DNA of 64,000 nucleotides, taken from Cuneatibacter sp. NSJ-177 (GTDB lineage Bacteria > Bacillota > Clostridia > Lachnospirales > Lachnospiraceae). Positions 42,431 through 52,207 of this stretch are shown one piece after another. The translations under genes and the position numbers were made by a program. The DNA is taken from positions 186,001 through 250,000 of the forward strand of contig NZ_JALIFO010000002.1 of the NCBI RefSeq assembly GCF_022867805.1. Reading direction: 5' to 3'. Every line of letters starts with the position of its first letter. The stretch's first letter is position 1. Under the pieces are notes generated by a model. The model was not told where the DNA came from. It did no database searches and saw only the letters and a program-made list of their open reading frames with translations.

Positions 42431-44404
42431 ATGATAGGAAAACGATTGCGATATTGGCTGGCTGCCGGAGCACTGAGCGCCGTCCTGGCCCTCGGCGGCT
42501 GCGGTGGGAATACGGATGAAATCACCACCACAGCCCCGGAGACGGATGCCACAACCACAGAGGCTCCGACCACACAGGCCACCACCACAGCAGAAGCAAC
42601 CACAGCAGCCCCGGCCGCAAACGGCCTGACCGCACAGTCGCTGGACACAATGGAACCGCCGGAGCACGATTACTCCCGCGCCAATAAACTTCCTTTGACC
42701 GGCTATCTGGAAAAAAGTTTTGAAGGAGGACGGACCGCCAAGGTCTATCTATCCTCGGAGGCTCCGATCCGTACTTATTTTACGGTAATCACCGTCCCGG
42801 ACGGGATCACCACCGAGGAATTTTTGGAAAAGAGCGGCTGGAAAGAGATTGCCGATGAGCGGGAGGAAGGTTTGTTCCTCTTGGAGCCCGGTTCTTCCGG
42901 CTGGGGAAGCGCCGAGGAGGAAGCCTCTTACATAGAGGAAGCGATGACCTTCTACGCCGGAAACGATTATTTTTCTATCTTCGGTGAAAATTACCTGGTG
43001 GGCTACGGAAATGGCGCAGCCGCGCTGGAGCATTGGGCGGCCGCCAACCCGCTCCGCGTCATCAGCCAGGTTTATGTGGATTCCCAGGGACTGGATTCCT
43101 CTTATCTAAATACCCTGGCGGATCAGGAATTCGGCGGGACCAATGGCAAGTATAATGAAATTCAGTTCCCGGAAGGCTTTGAAAAGATCACTTATGACGA
43201 GGTGGTCCTGCCCACCTGGTACATTCAGGCGGACCCGGCGAAAATAGCTGAAAGCCTGGATTATTGGCTGGAAGCCAATGACTGTGTGGAGACGCCGGCC
43301 GACGACGCGGCGCTTGGAAGCGTCTACGCCCAGAAAGAAGACTCCGACCGCTGGATGACCGATTACTGGGGACCGATCTCCAAGGTGGCCGTCAAGGAAG
43401 AATCCGTGGATCCGCTCTCTCCGTCCACGTCCAAGGAAATCCTGAATTTCCTGACCACTTACACCCGCTACGAAAACATGGTAGCTTACGGCAACACCCT
43501 GGGACTTCGGGCCGATTATAAAGAGCTTGGCATCGAGGTAAAGACCATGGAGGTAAATGGGGAACTGCGGGAATATATGGTCTATGTCCCGGAGAATTCC
43601 TCAGAAAAATTCCCGGACGGAGCGCCGGTAGTATTTGTCTTCCCCGGAGACAGCCAGACCGACAAGGTTTTCCTGGATGCAGCAGGCTGGTGGAAAGTGG
43701 CAAAGGAAGAGGGCTTTGTCATGGTCACGATCTGCGAGCAGTATAATAAAAAGGCGATTGCCGTCAGCCATAAGGACACGGATCTCTTCTATGAACAGCT
43801 CAAGGAGGAAATCCTCGGCAACAGCGCTTACCACGTGGATCCCAGCCGCGTGTACGCCACCGGCCAGTCCGCCGGCAGCATGAACAGCCAGAGCTTTGCC
43901 ATCACCCATCCGGAGTATTTCGCCGCCGTAGCCTCCACCTCCGGCGTCGTGTCCGCCGACGATGCGGTGACCAAGGTAACCGGCGAGAACGGCACCGTCA
44001 GCAATCAGAGCATTCCGGTTTACCAGATCTATGGAACCGGCGACCTGGAGATGCTGAAAGGGAATCTTTGGGATGATATCTCCAATAACCTGGACGCTTG
44101 GGCCGAGTATCACATGAAAGTCAACGACGTTGCACTGATGGATCAGGAAGACAGTAAGGCCAGCGGAAAGCATGACCGTTATTCCACCTGGACCTGGGAA
44201 AAAGACTTTGACGGCACTTCGGTCCCGGTCATGAAGCTGACGGAAAATCATTACCGCTCCCACAACTGCATCGCGGAAGAGATGCCCATGCTCTGGAATT
44301 ACTTAAAGCACTTCCGCTATGAGCTGGCAGACGATGGAACGGTCTCCGCCCGCTACTACAGCCCTTCCGGGTTTGAGAAAGACGATGAGGTGAAGATCAT
44401 GTAA
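42431..44404 (+). CDS. Esterase/PHB-depolymerase-type alpha/beta hydrolase lipoprotein
   Basis: A 657-residue lipoprotein (signal ends 'LALGGCGG', Cys modified), then a Thr/Ala-rich linker. Residues about 395-640 look like a serine hydrolase: 'PVVFVFPGDSQTD' (oxyanion region), nucleophile 'ATGQSAGSMNSQSFA' (GQSAG, Ser near 483), then 'SIPVYQIYGTGDLEM' and a late His ('ENHYRSHNC'). This matches PHB depolymerase/ferulic acid esterase-like proteins. The first 350 residues are unassigned. It ends with a strong terminator at 44573-44618, so the transporter genes after it use another promoter. Confidence 0.78.
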   Translation: MIGKRLRYWLAAGALSAVLALGGCGGNTDEITTTAPETDATTTEAPTTQATTTAEATTAAPAANGLTAQSLDTMEPPEHDYSRANKLPLTGYLEKSFEGGRTAKVYLSSEAPIRTYFTVITVPDGITTEEFLEKSGWKEIADEREEGLFLLEPGSSGWGSAEEEASYIEEAMTFYAGNDYFSIFGENYLVGYGNGAAALEHWAAANPLRVISQVYVDSQGLDSSYLNTLADQEFGGTNGKYNEIQFPEGFEKITYDEVVLPTWYIQADPAKIAESLDYWLEANDCVETPADDAALGSVYAQKEDSDRWMTDYWGPISKVAVKEESVDPLSPSTSKEILNFLTTYTRYENMVAYGNTLGLRADYKELGIEVKTMEVNGELREYMVYVPENSSEKFPDGAPVVFVFPGDSQTDKVFLDAAGWWKVAKEEGFVMVTICEQYNKKAIAVSHKDTDLFYEQLKEEILGNSAYHVDPSRVYATGQSAGSMNSQSFAITHPEYFAAVASTSGVVSADDAVTKVTGENGTVSNQSIPVYQIYGTGDLEMLKGNLWDDISNNLDAWAEYHMKVNDVALMDQEDSKASGKHDRYSTWTWEKDFDGTSVPVMKLTENHYRSHNCIAEEMPMLWNYLKHFRYELADDGTVSARYYSPSGFEKDDEVKIM

Positions 44405-44840
44405 AGGGATTATCGCAGCTTCGTCCGACTCGTATCACAATAAAATAAGGTACTGCGCGTCTCCAAAAGAGAGATTTCCCCGCGCAGCAAATTCCAGGGG
44501 AACAGCCCCTGTTCATGGATAGCGGAGCATTTTTGTTTCGCAGGAGCATAGAAGGCTCCACTAAAAATAGATACGGCGCAAAGACCGGACAGGCACGGTC
44601 TTTGCGCCGTTTTTCTTTCTGCGCGGAAATATCGTCCGCCCTCTTTTCCTCCCGCCTCTTGGAACTGCTATAAATTTTATTTATCTGTTTCATTAAAATA
44701 AAGCATTTTACTTCCCCAGCCCAGTTTGCTATATTTATCCCATCAGAAGCGCGTGTTTCCAGACTATTCCCCTGGGAATAAAGAAAAGTAAAACTGGTTA
44801 CAGCGTAATTCCTGGCATTGATTCAAAAAAGGAGGAAGAA
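44405..44840. other. Intergenic region between esterase and TctC
   Basis: No gene seen. It has a hairpin GCGCG/CGCGC region at about 44452-44485, the terminator at 44573-44618, and an AT-rich stretch that presumably carries the transporter promoter. I could not assign a clear -35/-10 pair. Confidence 0.4.
44573..44618 (+). terminator. Terminator after the esterase gene
   Basis: Perfect 15-bp stem (ACGGCGCAAAGACCG with its complement, 44573-44610) followed by TTTTCTTT. It lies 169 bases after the stop codon. Confidence 0.85.
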
Positions 44841-45935
44841 ATGAAAAAAATCATCAGTTTTGTCATGGCGATCGGTATGACTCTGGCTCTGACTGCCTGC
44901 GGCGGAAACGGCGGCTCTACGACAGCGGCGGCCGGATCCACAACGGCGGCAGGCGGCACGACGGCCGCGGGAGATTCCACCGCAGCGGCTTCCGCAACGG
45001 ATTTCCCGACCAAAGATTTCCAGGGAAGCATCATGTGGTCCGCAGGCGGCGTCTGCGACACGGTTTCCCGCGCGATTGCCCCCTATGTCAAAGACGCACT
45101 GGGCGGAAAAACCATCATCTACACCAACCGGGCCGGCGCAGCCGGAGGCATCTCCACCCAATATGTACATGAACAGCCGGCCGACGGCTATAACCTGCTG
45201 TTCGGAGCGGAAAACCCTCAAATTGCCAAAGTAATGGGAACTTCCGAACTGGATTATTCCAACTTTATCCCGATCAATATCTTCTGCACCAGCATCGGAG
45301 TGGTGATCGTCAGCCCGGATTCCCCTTATCAGACGCTGGAAGCTCTGGTTGACGCCATGAAGTCCGGCACCACGCTGAACATGGCCGATACCGGCCCTGG
45401 CGGACTTCCCTATGCGGCGGCGGCCATGATGACCTCGGTCAACGGAGTCACTCCGAACCGGATCACCTACGACGGTGAGTCGGCCTGCGTCACCGCAGTG
45501 ATGGGAGGCCATGCCGATTATTCCATCGTGACCATGGGATCCTGCGCGGAGCTGACCAATGCAGGGAAAGTGAAAGCGCTGGCGCTGATGCACAATGCCA
45601 CCCTCGAAACGTTCCCGGATGTTCCGGCCATCACGACAGTCTATTCCGACTATGACAAGCTTCTCCCCTGGGGGCCGTTCTACGGCGTACTGGTCCGCGA
45701 GGATACGCCTCAGGATGTCGTGGATCAACTGACCGCAGCGTTCTCCGAGGCTGCCGGCAATCCGGAATTCCAGAAAATCCTGACGGATCTGGGCTGTGTG
45801 CCCTGCAATATCCACGGGCAGGAAGCCATCGACTATCTGGATAAATACCGCAGCGTTTCTTCCTGGCTGATGTATGATGCCGGAGCCACAGAGATTTCCC
45901 CGGATTCCGTCGGTATTCCCCGCGTAAGTGAATAA
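44841..45935 (+). CDS. Tripartite tricarboxylate transporter binding protein (TctC type)
   Basis: A 364-residue lipoprotein ('LALTACGGNG') with an Ala/Thr linker. The mature protein has the Bug/TctC family pattern: 'GGVCDTVSRAIAPYVKDALGG', 'NRAGAAGGISTQYVHEQPAD' and 'MATTPVNS'-like motifs, 'YAAAAMMTSVNGVTPNRI'. It delivers a carboxylate such as citrate or a sugar acid to the TctA/TctB permease encoded just downstream. The ribosome binding site is AAAGGAGGAAG. Confidence 0.9.
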   Translation: MKKIISFVMAIGMTLALTACGGNGGSTTAAAGSTTAAGGTTAAGDSTAAASATDFPTKDFQGSIMWSAGGVCDTVSRAIAPYVKDALGGKTIIYTNRAGAAGGISTQYVHEQPADGYNLLFGAENPQIAKVMGTSELDYSNFIPINIFCTSIGVVIVSPDSPYQTLEALVDAMKSGTTLNMADTGPGGLPYAAAAMMTSVNGVTPNRITYDGESACVTAVMGGHADYSIVTMGSCAELTNAGKVKALALMHNATLETFPDVPAITTVYSDYDKLLPWGPFYGVLVREDTPQDVVDQLTAAFSEAAGNPEFQKILTDLGCVPCNIHGQEAIDYLDKYRSVSSWLMYDAGATEISPDSVGIPRVSE

Positions 45936-46005
45936 ACCCGAATTGTCCTGAGCGTGCTGCGCACCGCAGCACGCTCACTCTCAAAGAAAGGTGGTCCTGC
46001 CGAAC

Positions 46006-46482
46006 ATGAAACCCAGAAAATTAAATCCAGGCGAACTCTCCTTCCTTGTCTTTTTAGGCATCGTAAGCGTCATCGCCTTTATCCTTTCTCTCCAAATGTT
46101 TTTGGAAAACCCCAGCCTTTCCGGCCAGGGTGCCTTTCCTCTGATTACCTCCTCGGTTCTGCTTTTGATGGAAATCCTGATGTTTTTGGAAATCCGCCGC
46201 TGTCCCAAAACCTTTGAAAAAGGCAGCCGGATTCCCGACCGGGTTCTCGCTGTCATCCGGCATTTGTTCCCGGATAAAATCGCCATCATCCTGGCCTATG
46301 TGATCATTTACGCCATCCTGCTGCCAATCGCCGGCTTTGCTATTTCCACCTATCTGTTCCTCTGGGGCTCCATGATCACGCTCAACCGTTCTAAGCTGGT
46401 TCAGTCTATATTTGTGGCCGGCGGCGTTTTGATCTTCATTCTGGTTGTGTTCCAGTTCGTGTTTAAAGTTGTCATGCCTTAA
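46006..46482 (+). CDS. Tripartite tricarboxylate transporter small membrane subunit (TctB type)
   Basis: A 158-residue protein with about four hydrophobic segments ('LSFLVFLGIVSVIAFILSLQ', 'LITSSVLLLMEILMFL', 'KIAIILAYVIIYAILLPIAG', 'FVAGGVLIFILVVFQFVF'). TctB is poorly conserved in sequence; the call rests on size, membrane plan and its place between TctC and TctA. The ATG at 46006 follows AAAGGTGG; an in-frame GTG at 45991 would add five residues. Confidence 0.85.
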   Translation: MKPRKLNPGELSFLVFLGIVSVIAFILSLQMFLENPSLSGQGAFPLITSSVLLLMEILMFLEIRRCPKTFEKGSRIPDRVLAVIRHLFPDKIAIILAYVIIYAILLPIAGFAISTYLFLWGSMITLNRSKLVQSIFVAGGVLIFILVVFQFVFKVVMP

Positions 46483-46495
46483 AGGAGGAACGTAC

Positions 46496-47998
46496 ATGGA
46501 AGTGTTATCCCATATGTTTGCAGCCCTGGCGGATCCGATGCTGCTGCTCTACCTGGCAGCAGGGGTCTTCCTGGGAATCTATATCGGCGCCATTCCGGGC
46601 CTTTCGGTCACCATGGCGGTCTCACTCTTGATCTCCTTCACCTATGCCTGGGACGTGCTGCCCGCCATGGCGGCCATGGTCGGCGTCCAGATCGGAGGCG
46701 TTTACGGCGGTTCCCGGTCAGCGATCCTGCTGAACATCCCCGGCGCTCCGGCAGCAGTAGCCACGGCATTGGACGGTTATCCTCTGGCCCAAAAAGGGGA
46801 AGCCGGGAAAGCCATCGGCGTCACCGTGATTCAATCCGTATTCGGCGGCATCATCGGCGCTCTCTTTTTGGCCATCGGCGCCCCGCTGATCGCGGACTTT
46901 GCGCTTTCCTTTGCCCCGCGGGATTATTTCCTGCTGGCAGTGATGGGCTTGATGCTGGTGGGCAGCCTGGGAAATGAATCTGCGGCCAGAGGAGTGTTTG
47001 CGGCGGCCCTTGGCCTTTTCGTCGGCTTTGTCGGGCTGGATATGGTCACCGGACAACAACGCTTCACATTCGGGAACGTTTACCTGCAGGGCGGCGTCAA
47101 TTATGTGGTGGTGATGATCGGACTCTTCGGCATGTCCGAAGCGCTGATGCAGCTCCGGGATCTCAACATCCAGCCGGTGAAACAGGACGTGGGTAAGATC
47201 GTTCCGGGCTGGAAAAATATTATCAAGTACCTGCCGCTCTCCCTCCGCACCTCCCTGATCGGCGTTTTTGTCGGCGCACTCCCCGGAACCGGGGGTGATA
47301 TTGCGGCTCTGATTTCCTATGATCACGCCAAGCGCACCGTGAAAAACCCGGAGGTTCCCTTTGGACAGGGCGCCATCGAAGGGCTGGTCGCGCCGGAAAG
47401 CTCCAATAATGCAGCGATCGGCGGGGCCTACATCCCCATGCTGACTCTCGGCATTCCCGGCGACGCGGTGACGGCGATTGTCATCGGGGCCATGTACATC
47501 CACGGTTTGAAGCCCGGTCCGATGCTGATGGTGGAATCGGCGGACGTATTCTGGTTCATCGTCGGCGCGGTGCTGATCGGAAATGTATTCCTCCTGATCT
47601 TTGGTTTTACGGGAATTAAGCTATTCACGAAAATCGTGGAGGTGCCAAAATATATTCTGATGCCCACGATTATCATTTTATCCGTGGTGGGAGCTTATAC
47701 CATCAACAACAGTATCATGGACATCTACTGGATGATTGGTTTTGGAATCCTCGGATACTTAATGAAGCTCTATAAAATCCCCGTGGCCCCGGTCATTCTG
47801 GGGGTCATCCTCAGCTCCTTGATCGAACAAAATTTCCGCCGCTCCGTGTCCATGGTGGGAAACAGTTTTCCTCTCTTCGTCAAGGATCTCTTTACCCATC
47901 CAATTTCCATCGTACTGACGCTTGCGATTTTGATTATGCTTTTTGGTCAGACCTCTCTTTGGAAGAAATGGAAAGCAAAAAGACAGGATAATAAATAA
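46496..47998 (+). CDS. Tripartite tricarboxylate transporter large membrane subunit (TctA type)
   Basis: A 500-residue permease with about twelve hydrophobic segments and the family signatures 'GIYIGAIPGLSVTMAVSLLI', 'GGVYGGSRSAILLNIPGAPA' and 'ALPGTGGDIAALISYDHAKR'. The start at 46496 has AAAGGAGG 7 bases upstream; the alternative start 51 bases upstream overlaps tctB. It forms the transport path with TctB. Confidence 0.93.
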   Translation: MEVLSHMFAALADPMLLLYLAAGVFLGIYIGAIPGLSVTMAVSLLISFTYAWDVLPAMAAMVGVQIGGVYGGSRSAILLNIPGAPAAVATALDGYPLAQKGEAGKAIGVTVIQSVFGGIIGALFLAIGAPLIADFALSFAPRDYFLLAVMGLMLVGSLGNESAARGVFAAALGLFVGFVGLDMVTGQQRFTFGNVYLQGGVNYVVVMIGLFGMSEALMQLRDLNIQPVKQDVGKIVPGWKNIIKYLPLSLRTSLIGVFVGALPGTGGDIAALISYDHAKRTVKNPEVPFGQGAIEGLVAPESSNNAAIGGAYIPMLTLGIPGDAVTAIVIGAMYIHGLKPGPMLMVESADVFWFIVGAVLIGNVFLLIFGFTGIKLFTKIVEVPKYILMPTIIILSVVGAYTINNSIMDIYWMIGFGILGYLMKLYKIPVAPVILGVILSSLIEQNFRRSVSMVGNSFPLFVKDLFTHPISIVLTLAILIMLFGQTSLWKKWKAKRQDNK

Positions 47999-48009
47999 GG
48001 AAGGTTGCT

Positions 48010-49191
48010 ATGAAAACAGTTTCAATCGGCATGATCGGCGGCGGTTTTGCCGCCAGGCTTCACGGAAATTCGTTCCGCATGGTCGGCGGGCTGCAGCTTC
48101 GCCTCCGCGGCGTCGCCGACGTCAATCCGGCTTCGGCCAAAAAGACAGCGGAAGAGTACGGCTATGAACATTATACCACCGACTATCGGGAATTGTTGTC
48201 GGATCCGGAAATCGACGTGGTGATCCTGTGCACGCCCCCCTATCTCCACCCCGATATGATCATCGAAGCGCTGGCGGCGGAGAAACATGTGATCTGTGAA
48301 AAGCCTCTGACCGGGTATTTTGGGCTCCCAGAGGATCCGGATCCCATCGGTGACACGGTTTCCAAAAGAAAAATGTACCGCACGGTCCAAGGCGATCTGA
48401 AACGCCTGGAGCAGGCGGTCTGCTCCAGCAAGAAGCGGTTCATGTATGCGGAAAATTACATCTACTCCCCCAATATCCAGCGGGCTGCGGAATTCCTCCG
48501 CGCAAAGAAAAGCACGATCACCTTCCTGCGCGGGGAGGAAAGCGTGCAGGGCTCCCCGACAGCAGGCGCTGGCGCCTGGAAAAATATTGGAGGCGGCACG
48601 CTTCTTCGGATCGGCTGCCACCCGCTGGCTGGAATCCTGTATTTAAAGTCGGTGGAGGCAGCTGCCAAGGGGCGGGAAATCTCGATCCGGGAGATTGTGG
48701 CCGACACCGGCCGGATCGCCCCCACCCTCTCTCAGACAGACCGGCGTTACCTGATGGCTCATCCTCAGGACGTAGAAGATTTTGGAACCATGACCCTGAC
48801 CTTTTCCGACGGCACCAAGGCAACGGTTTTTGCCAATGACAACGTGGTCGGCGGGATTCAAAATTATATTCAGATCTACTGCAACGACGCGACCATGCTC
48901 TGCAAAATCACGCCCACGGATTCGCTCCAAACTTATTTTCTGGATTCGGAGGGTCTGGACAATGTCTATCTGTCGGAGAATCTCTCCCACAAAACCGGCT
49001 GGAACCGCGCTTTTGTGTCGGAGAGCATTGAACGGGGCTATGTGGCGCAGCTCCAGGATTTTATGGAATGCGTCGCCTACGGCCGGGAACCTCTTTCCGG
49101 TTTTTCCCTGGCCAAGCAGACGATCGAGGCTCTCTACGCCGCCTATATCTCTGCGGAGGAAGGCCGGCGGGTGATTCTGCCGGAACTGTAA
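48010..49191 (+). CDS. Gfo/Idh/MocA-family oxidoreductase
   Basis: A 393-residue NAD(P)-dependent dehydrogenase. N-terminal Rossmann motif 'IGMIGGGFAARLHGNSFRMV', the family 'ALAAEKHVICEKPLTG' (the conserved EKP), and a C-terminal alpha/beta domain. Members act on sugars, inositols or sugar acids. It begins 11 bases after tctA, so it is likely part of the same operon and works on the imported carboxylate or sugar acid. The exact substrate is unknown. Confidence 0.88.
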   Translation: MKTVSIGMIGGGFAARLHGNSFRMVGGLQLRLRGVADVNPASAKKTAEEYGYEHYTTDYRELLSDPEIDVVILCTPPYLHPDMIIEALAAEKHVICEKPLTGYFGLPEDPDPIGDTVSKRKMYRTVQGDLKRLEQAVCSSKKRFMYAENYIYSPNIQRAAEFLRAKKSTITFLRGEESVQGSPTAGAGAWKNIGGGTLLRIGCHPLAGILYLKSVEAAAKGREISIREIVADTGRIAPTLSQTDRRYLMAHPQDVEDFGTMTLTFSDGTKATVFANDNVVGGIQNYIQIYCNDATMLCKITPTDSLQTYFLDSEGLDNVYLSENLSHKTGWNRAFVSESIERGYVAQLQDFMECVAYGREPLSGFSLAKQTIEALYAAYISAEEGRRVILPEL

Positions 49192-49253
49192 GCGTCCCTT
49201 TTGGAACGTCCGGTTTTCCGTCCGCCGAACACCTTTCGGTTTTCTGTGATGAT

Positions 49254-50165
49254 TCAGCTTTCTTCCTTAATATATCGATCCAGAAAAAGCGCCCGCTCCA
49301 TCACAAAATCCCGAAACCGCTCGGTAGCCGGAGACATATAGTGGGTGTTGCTCCAGATCATATAGAGATTTCGTCCGGGTATTGAGTCTGAGATGTCTAA
49401 AATTTTGACCCGCTCCGGCCGGTAGCCCAAGGGTTTGGGAATCAATCCGACGCCGAAGCCGGACGCTACGATTCCAAGAATCAGGTTGTCATACATGACC
49501 TCGGAGACAATCTGCGGCTGGCATCCCCCCTCTACCCCCTCCAGTAACCCGTCGATGTACTTGCGGATTCCGCATTCCTGGGTATATGTAACCAAAGGAA
49601 CTCCGTCCAGCTCCTTTAAGGCCACGGACCGGCGTTCCGCCCAGGGATGGTTCTCCGCCACCACCAGAACTGTCCCATGATTTCCCAGATAGAACGAAGA
49701 GATGGATGGCAGATCTACCACGGAGCTGATGCCCAGGTCAGCCTTGCCGTCCAGGATCTCCCTCTCGATCTTTGAGGTGGGATACTGGGACATCTCAAAC
49801 TTGGTCTCAATCTGTTCCGTGCTCTGGTAAAACTTCATGGTCAGCCACGGGACATATTGGTTCAGGGAGCTCAAGTAGGACAACCTCACTGTTCCTTTTT
49901 GAGGGTGGGTGTATTCGTTTAAAATACGCTTTCCCATGTCCAGGGAATCCAGCGCCTGATCCACATACTCCAGCCAGATTTCTCCGTACCGGGTCAGCCG
50001 CACGCTTCGGCCCTGGCGTTCAAACAATTTCACTTCCAGCTCTTCTTCCAGATCCCGGACCGCATGGCTTAAATTCGGCTGTGTGACATTGAGTTGCTCC
50101 GAAGCCCGCGTAAAATTCTCCAGCTCGGCAATCGTTTTAAAATACAGAAGGTGGTGCAGATTCAT
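49254..50165 (-). CDS. LysR-family regulator
   Basis: A 303-residue regulator: HTH in 'NFTRASEQLNVTQPNLSHAV' and 'RDLEEELEVKLFERQGRSVR', then the periplasmic-binding-like effector domain. The start at 50165 is preceded by AGAGGA. It faces the Tct/Gfo operon tail to tail and is a candidate regulator of that operon; that is inference. Confidence 0.9.
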   Translation of the reverse strand: MNLHHLLYFKTIAELENFTRASEQLNVTQPNLSHAVRDLEEELEVKLFERQGRSVRLTRYGEIWLEYVDQALDSLDMGKRILNEYTHPQKGTVRLSYLSSLNQYVPWLTMKFYQSTEQIETKFEMSQYPTSKIEREILDGKADLGISSVVDLPSISSFYLGNHGTVLVVAENHPWAERRSVALKELDGVPLVTYTQECGIRKYIDGLLEGVEGGCQPQIVSEVMYDNLILGIVASGFGVGLIPKPLGYRPERVKILDISDSIPGRNLYMIWSNTHYMSPATERFRDFVMERALFLDRYIKEES

Positions 50166-50272
50166 TCTGGGGCCCATTCCTCTCTCAGACGTCTACAATA
50201 AGTTTTCACCTTCTTATTATAAGAATATTTTACCCATTTGGCCAGTGTCGTTTGATTCGATTTTTTGCCGGA

Positions 50273-51031
50273 CTACGCCGCGCCCTCCTCCCGGTACTGT
50301 TTCGGCGTCTGGCCCATCCTCTTTTTAAAGACCCGGTTAAAGTTCTGAACGGAACTAAAACCGCACCGGAACCCGACTTCCTTGATCGGAAGCTTTGTCA
50401 TCCGGAGCATCTGTTTTGCCTGATCCAGCCGCACTTCATTCAAATAGGAAGTAAAAGGCTGTCCGGTCAGTTCATGAAAAAGGGAGCTGAGATATGCGGC
50501 GCTGATGGAGATCCCTTGGCTGATCCCGCTGAGTGATAAGTTCATATCCGCATAATTCTCCCGGACAAACTGCTTCGTCTCCTCCACATAACGAAGCTGA
50601 CGCTTCCGGTTTCCGTCGCAGGCCTGACTGTCCTCCTGCGCGGCGAAGGACTCCTCCTTCCCGCCCCCGTGCAGCTGTTCTTCCGGCAAACCAGGGATCC
50701 GGCGGGGCTCCCGGCCCTGATCTTCCGACAATTCAGATTCCCGTTTGCTCCCCCGCCCGGAAAGGAGATAAGGCACCGCGGCCTCCTCCCCTCTTTTTAC
50801 AATCATAACGCAGCAGATGTTTTCCGCTCCTTGGTTTTTTTCCAGCTCTTCGCAGAGCGTTCCGGGGGAGACCTTCAAAATCTGCTCCGCAGCCAGCACT
50901 CTCTGCAAAAACTGTTCGGCCGCTTCCTGTTCCGGCCCGGCGGTTCCCGTTTTTCTTCCGGCATGACGCCGGGGAAATCGTGCTGCTATCCCCAGATGCG
51001 CCAATCCCTTTTGGAACCAGTTTCTGATCAT
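50273..51031 (-). CDS. AraC-family regulator
   Basis: About 252 residues with an AraC double HTH at the C-terminus ('LSGISQGISISAAYLSSLF', 'IKEVGFRCGFSSVQNFNRVF', 'KRMGQTPKQYREE'). The N-terminal part (about 150 residues) has low similarity to any sensor domain and contains an Asp/Glu/Ser-rich stretch. The start is uncertain: the frame is open to 51148, and I chose the Met at 51031. It is next to the MBL and peptide-transport genes and may control them. Confidence 0.6.
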   Translation of the reverse strand: MIRNWFQKGLAHLGIAARFPRRHAGRKTGTAGPEQEAAEQFLQRVLAAEQILKVSPGTLCEELEKNQGAENICCVMIVKRGEEAAVPYLLSGRGSKRESELSEDQGREPRRIPGLPEEQLHGGGKEESFAAQEDSQACDGNRKRQLRYVEETKQFVRENYADMNLSLSGISQGISISAAYLSSLFHELTGQPFTSYLNEVRLDQAKQMLRMTKLPIKEVGFRCGFSSVQNFNRVFKKRMGQTPKQYREEGAA

Positions 51032-51175
51032 TCTCAATCCATTTCCCCCCATATCAGTGCGCGGAACGTTTCTGCCTGTCTGATCCCCGCGGCATCCATT
51101 TCTGTTCTCCATTTTACCGAAACAAAATGGCAAAATCCATCGAAACAAGGGGAACGCCAGCCTATAATTGAAAAA

Positions 51176-52120
51176 TTACGGCAGGGCCATGGTTTCCGGA
51201 ACCGGCTCCTCCAAAAACGGGATCGCTTTGTCCCGGTAGACAAAGAAATAACTCTTCTGATACATCACCCCGATCTCTTCCTGCGAAAGCTTCCGGTAAT
51301 CCGCAAACCGGTCCCGCAGCTCCTGGAGATAACGCCGCCATTCTCCAGGGTCGATAAATGCGTCCTTCTCCCCCCGGAGCACCCGCTCATGCTTTTCGTA
51401 CGTATCATTGTGGAACGGATGATTTCCCAGCATCACGTCCACTTTTTCGTCCCACACCTTGTCAATGGACCGGGAGAACGTATCCCGCATCTCCATGGTC
51501 AGTCCGCACTCCTTCAGCCGTTCCTCGCTGAGAGAGATAAATCCGGCACCACCGTAGATGCCGACGCGGTACTTCTTTCCATCCTCCTCGGTCTCCCAGA
51601 AATGGGACATGACGCCAACCGTATGGCCGGGAGTCAGCACGCAGCGGATCTTCGTGTTGCCCAGCTCCACCACGTCGCCGTCCTTCAGCGCTACATCCGC
51701 CTGAAAGCTTTCGTTAAAGCGTCCGGCTTCATGATTCATCCGTTCGAACCGCTCTCCTGCCTTCGCCATATCCGCCACATCCAGCTCGCCCATAAAAGTC
51801 TTCGCGCCGGTCAGATGTACCAGCGCCCGGACCGCGCCGTAGTGATCCACATGAGCATGGGAGACGATGATGTACTTGATCTGTCTCGGATCAAAACCCA
51901 GACGCCAGATGCCGTCCAGCAGATAGGCAAGTTCCGGCAGGCACGGCGTATCCAGCAGGATCAGCCCGTCCCCTGTGTCGATCAGGTGGGAGCTGCACCA
52001 GGTGTTCCCCACAAAGTACACGTTGCCTACCATGTGGAACGGATCCTCCGCCATCAGATAGGAGCGCCGCATGATTTCCTCCGGCGGCGACATGTTGCCA
52101 AAACGGTTGAAGTTACTCAT
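51176..52120 (-). CDS. MBL-fold hydrolase
   Basis: A 314-residue metallo-beta-lactamase-fold protein with 'GLILLDTPCLPELAYLLDGI' (first strand pair), the metal motif 'IIVSHAHVDHYGAVRALVH' (HAHVDH), 'CVLTPGHTVGVMSHF' and a late 'GNHPFHNDTY' histidine. The start at 52120 follows AAAGGAGGAA. Likely hydrolyses an ester, amide or lactone in the cytoplasm; the nearest resemblance is to subclass-B3-like hydrolases by motif. It is the last gene of the peptide-transport operon by position. Confidence 0.85.
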   Translation of the reverse strand: MSNFNRFGNMSPPEEIMRRSYLMAEDPFHMVGNVYFVGNTWCSSHLIDTGDGLILLDTPCLPELAYLLDGIWRLGFDPRQIKYIIVSHAHVDHYGAVRALVHLTGAKTFMGELDVADMAKAGERFERMNHEAGRFNESFQADVALKDGDVVELGNTKIRCVLTPGHTVGVMSHFWETEEDGKKYRVGIYGGAGFISLSEERLKECGLTMEMRDTFSRSIDKVWDEKVDVMLGNHPFHNDTYEKHERVLRGEKDAFIDPGEWRRYLQELRDRFADYRKLSQEEIGVMYQKSYFFVYRDKAIPFLEEPVPETMALP

Positions 52121-52207
52121 AAATCGTTCCTCCTTTATCAGGAAACGCATGAAAATGGCTGGGGCCGGAAGAGCAGTCCGCCGGCCCCAAACACTTCGTT
52201 TCCCATT

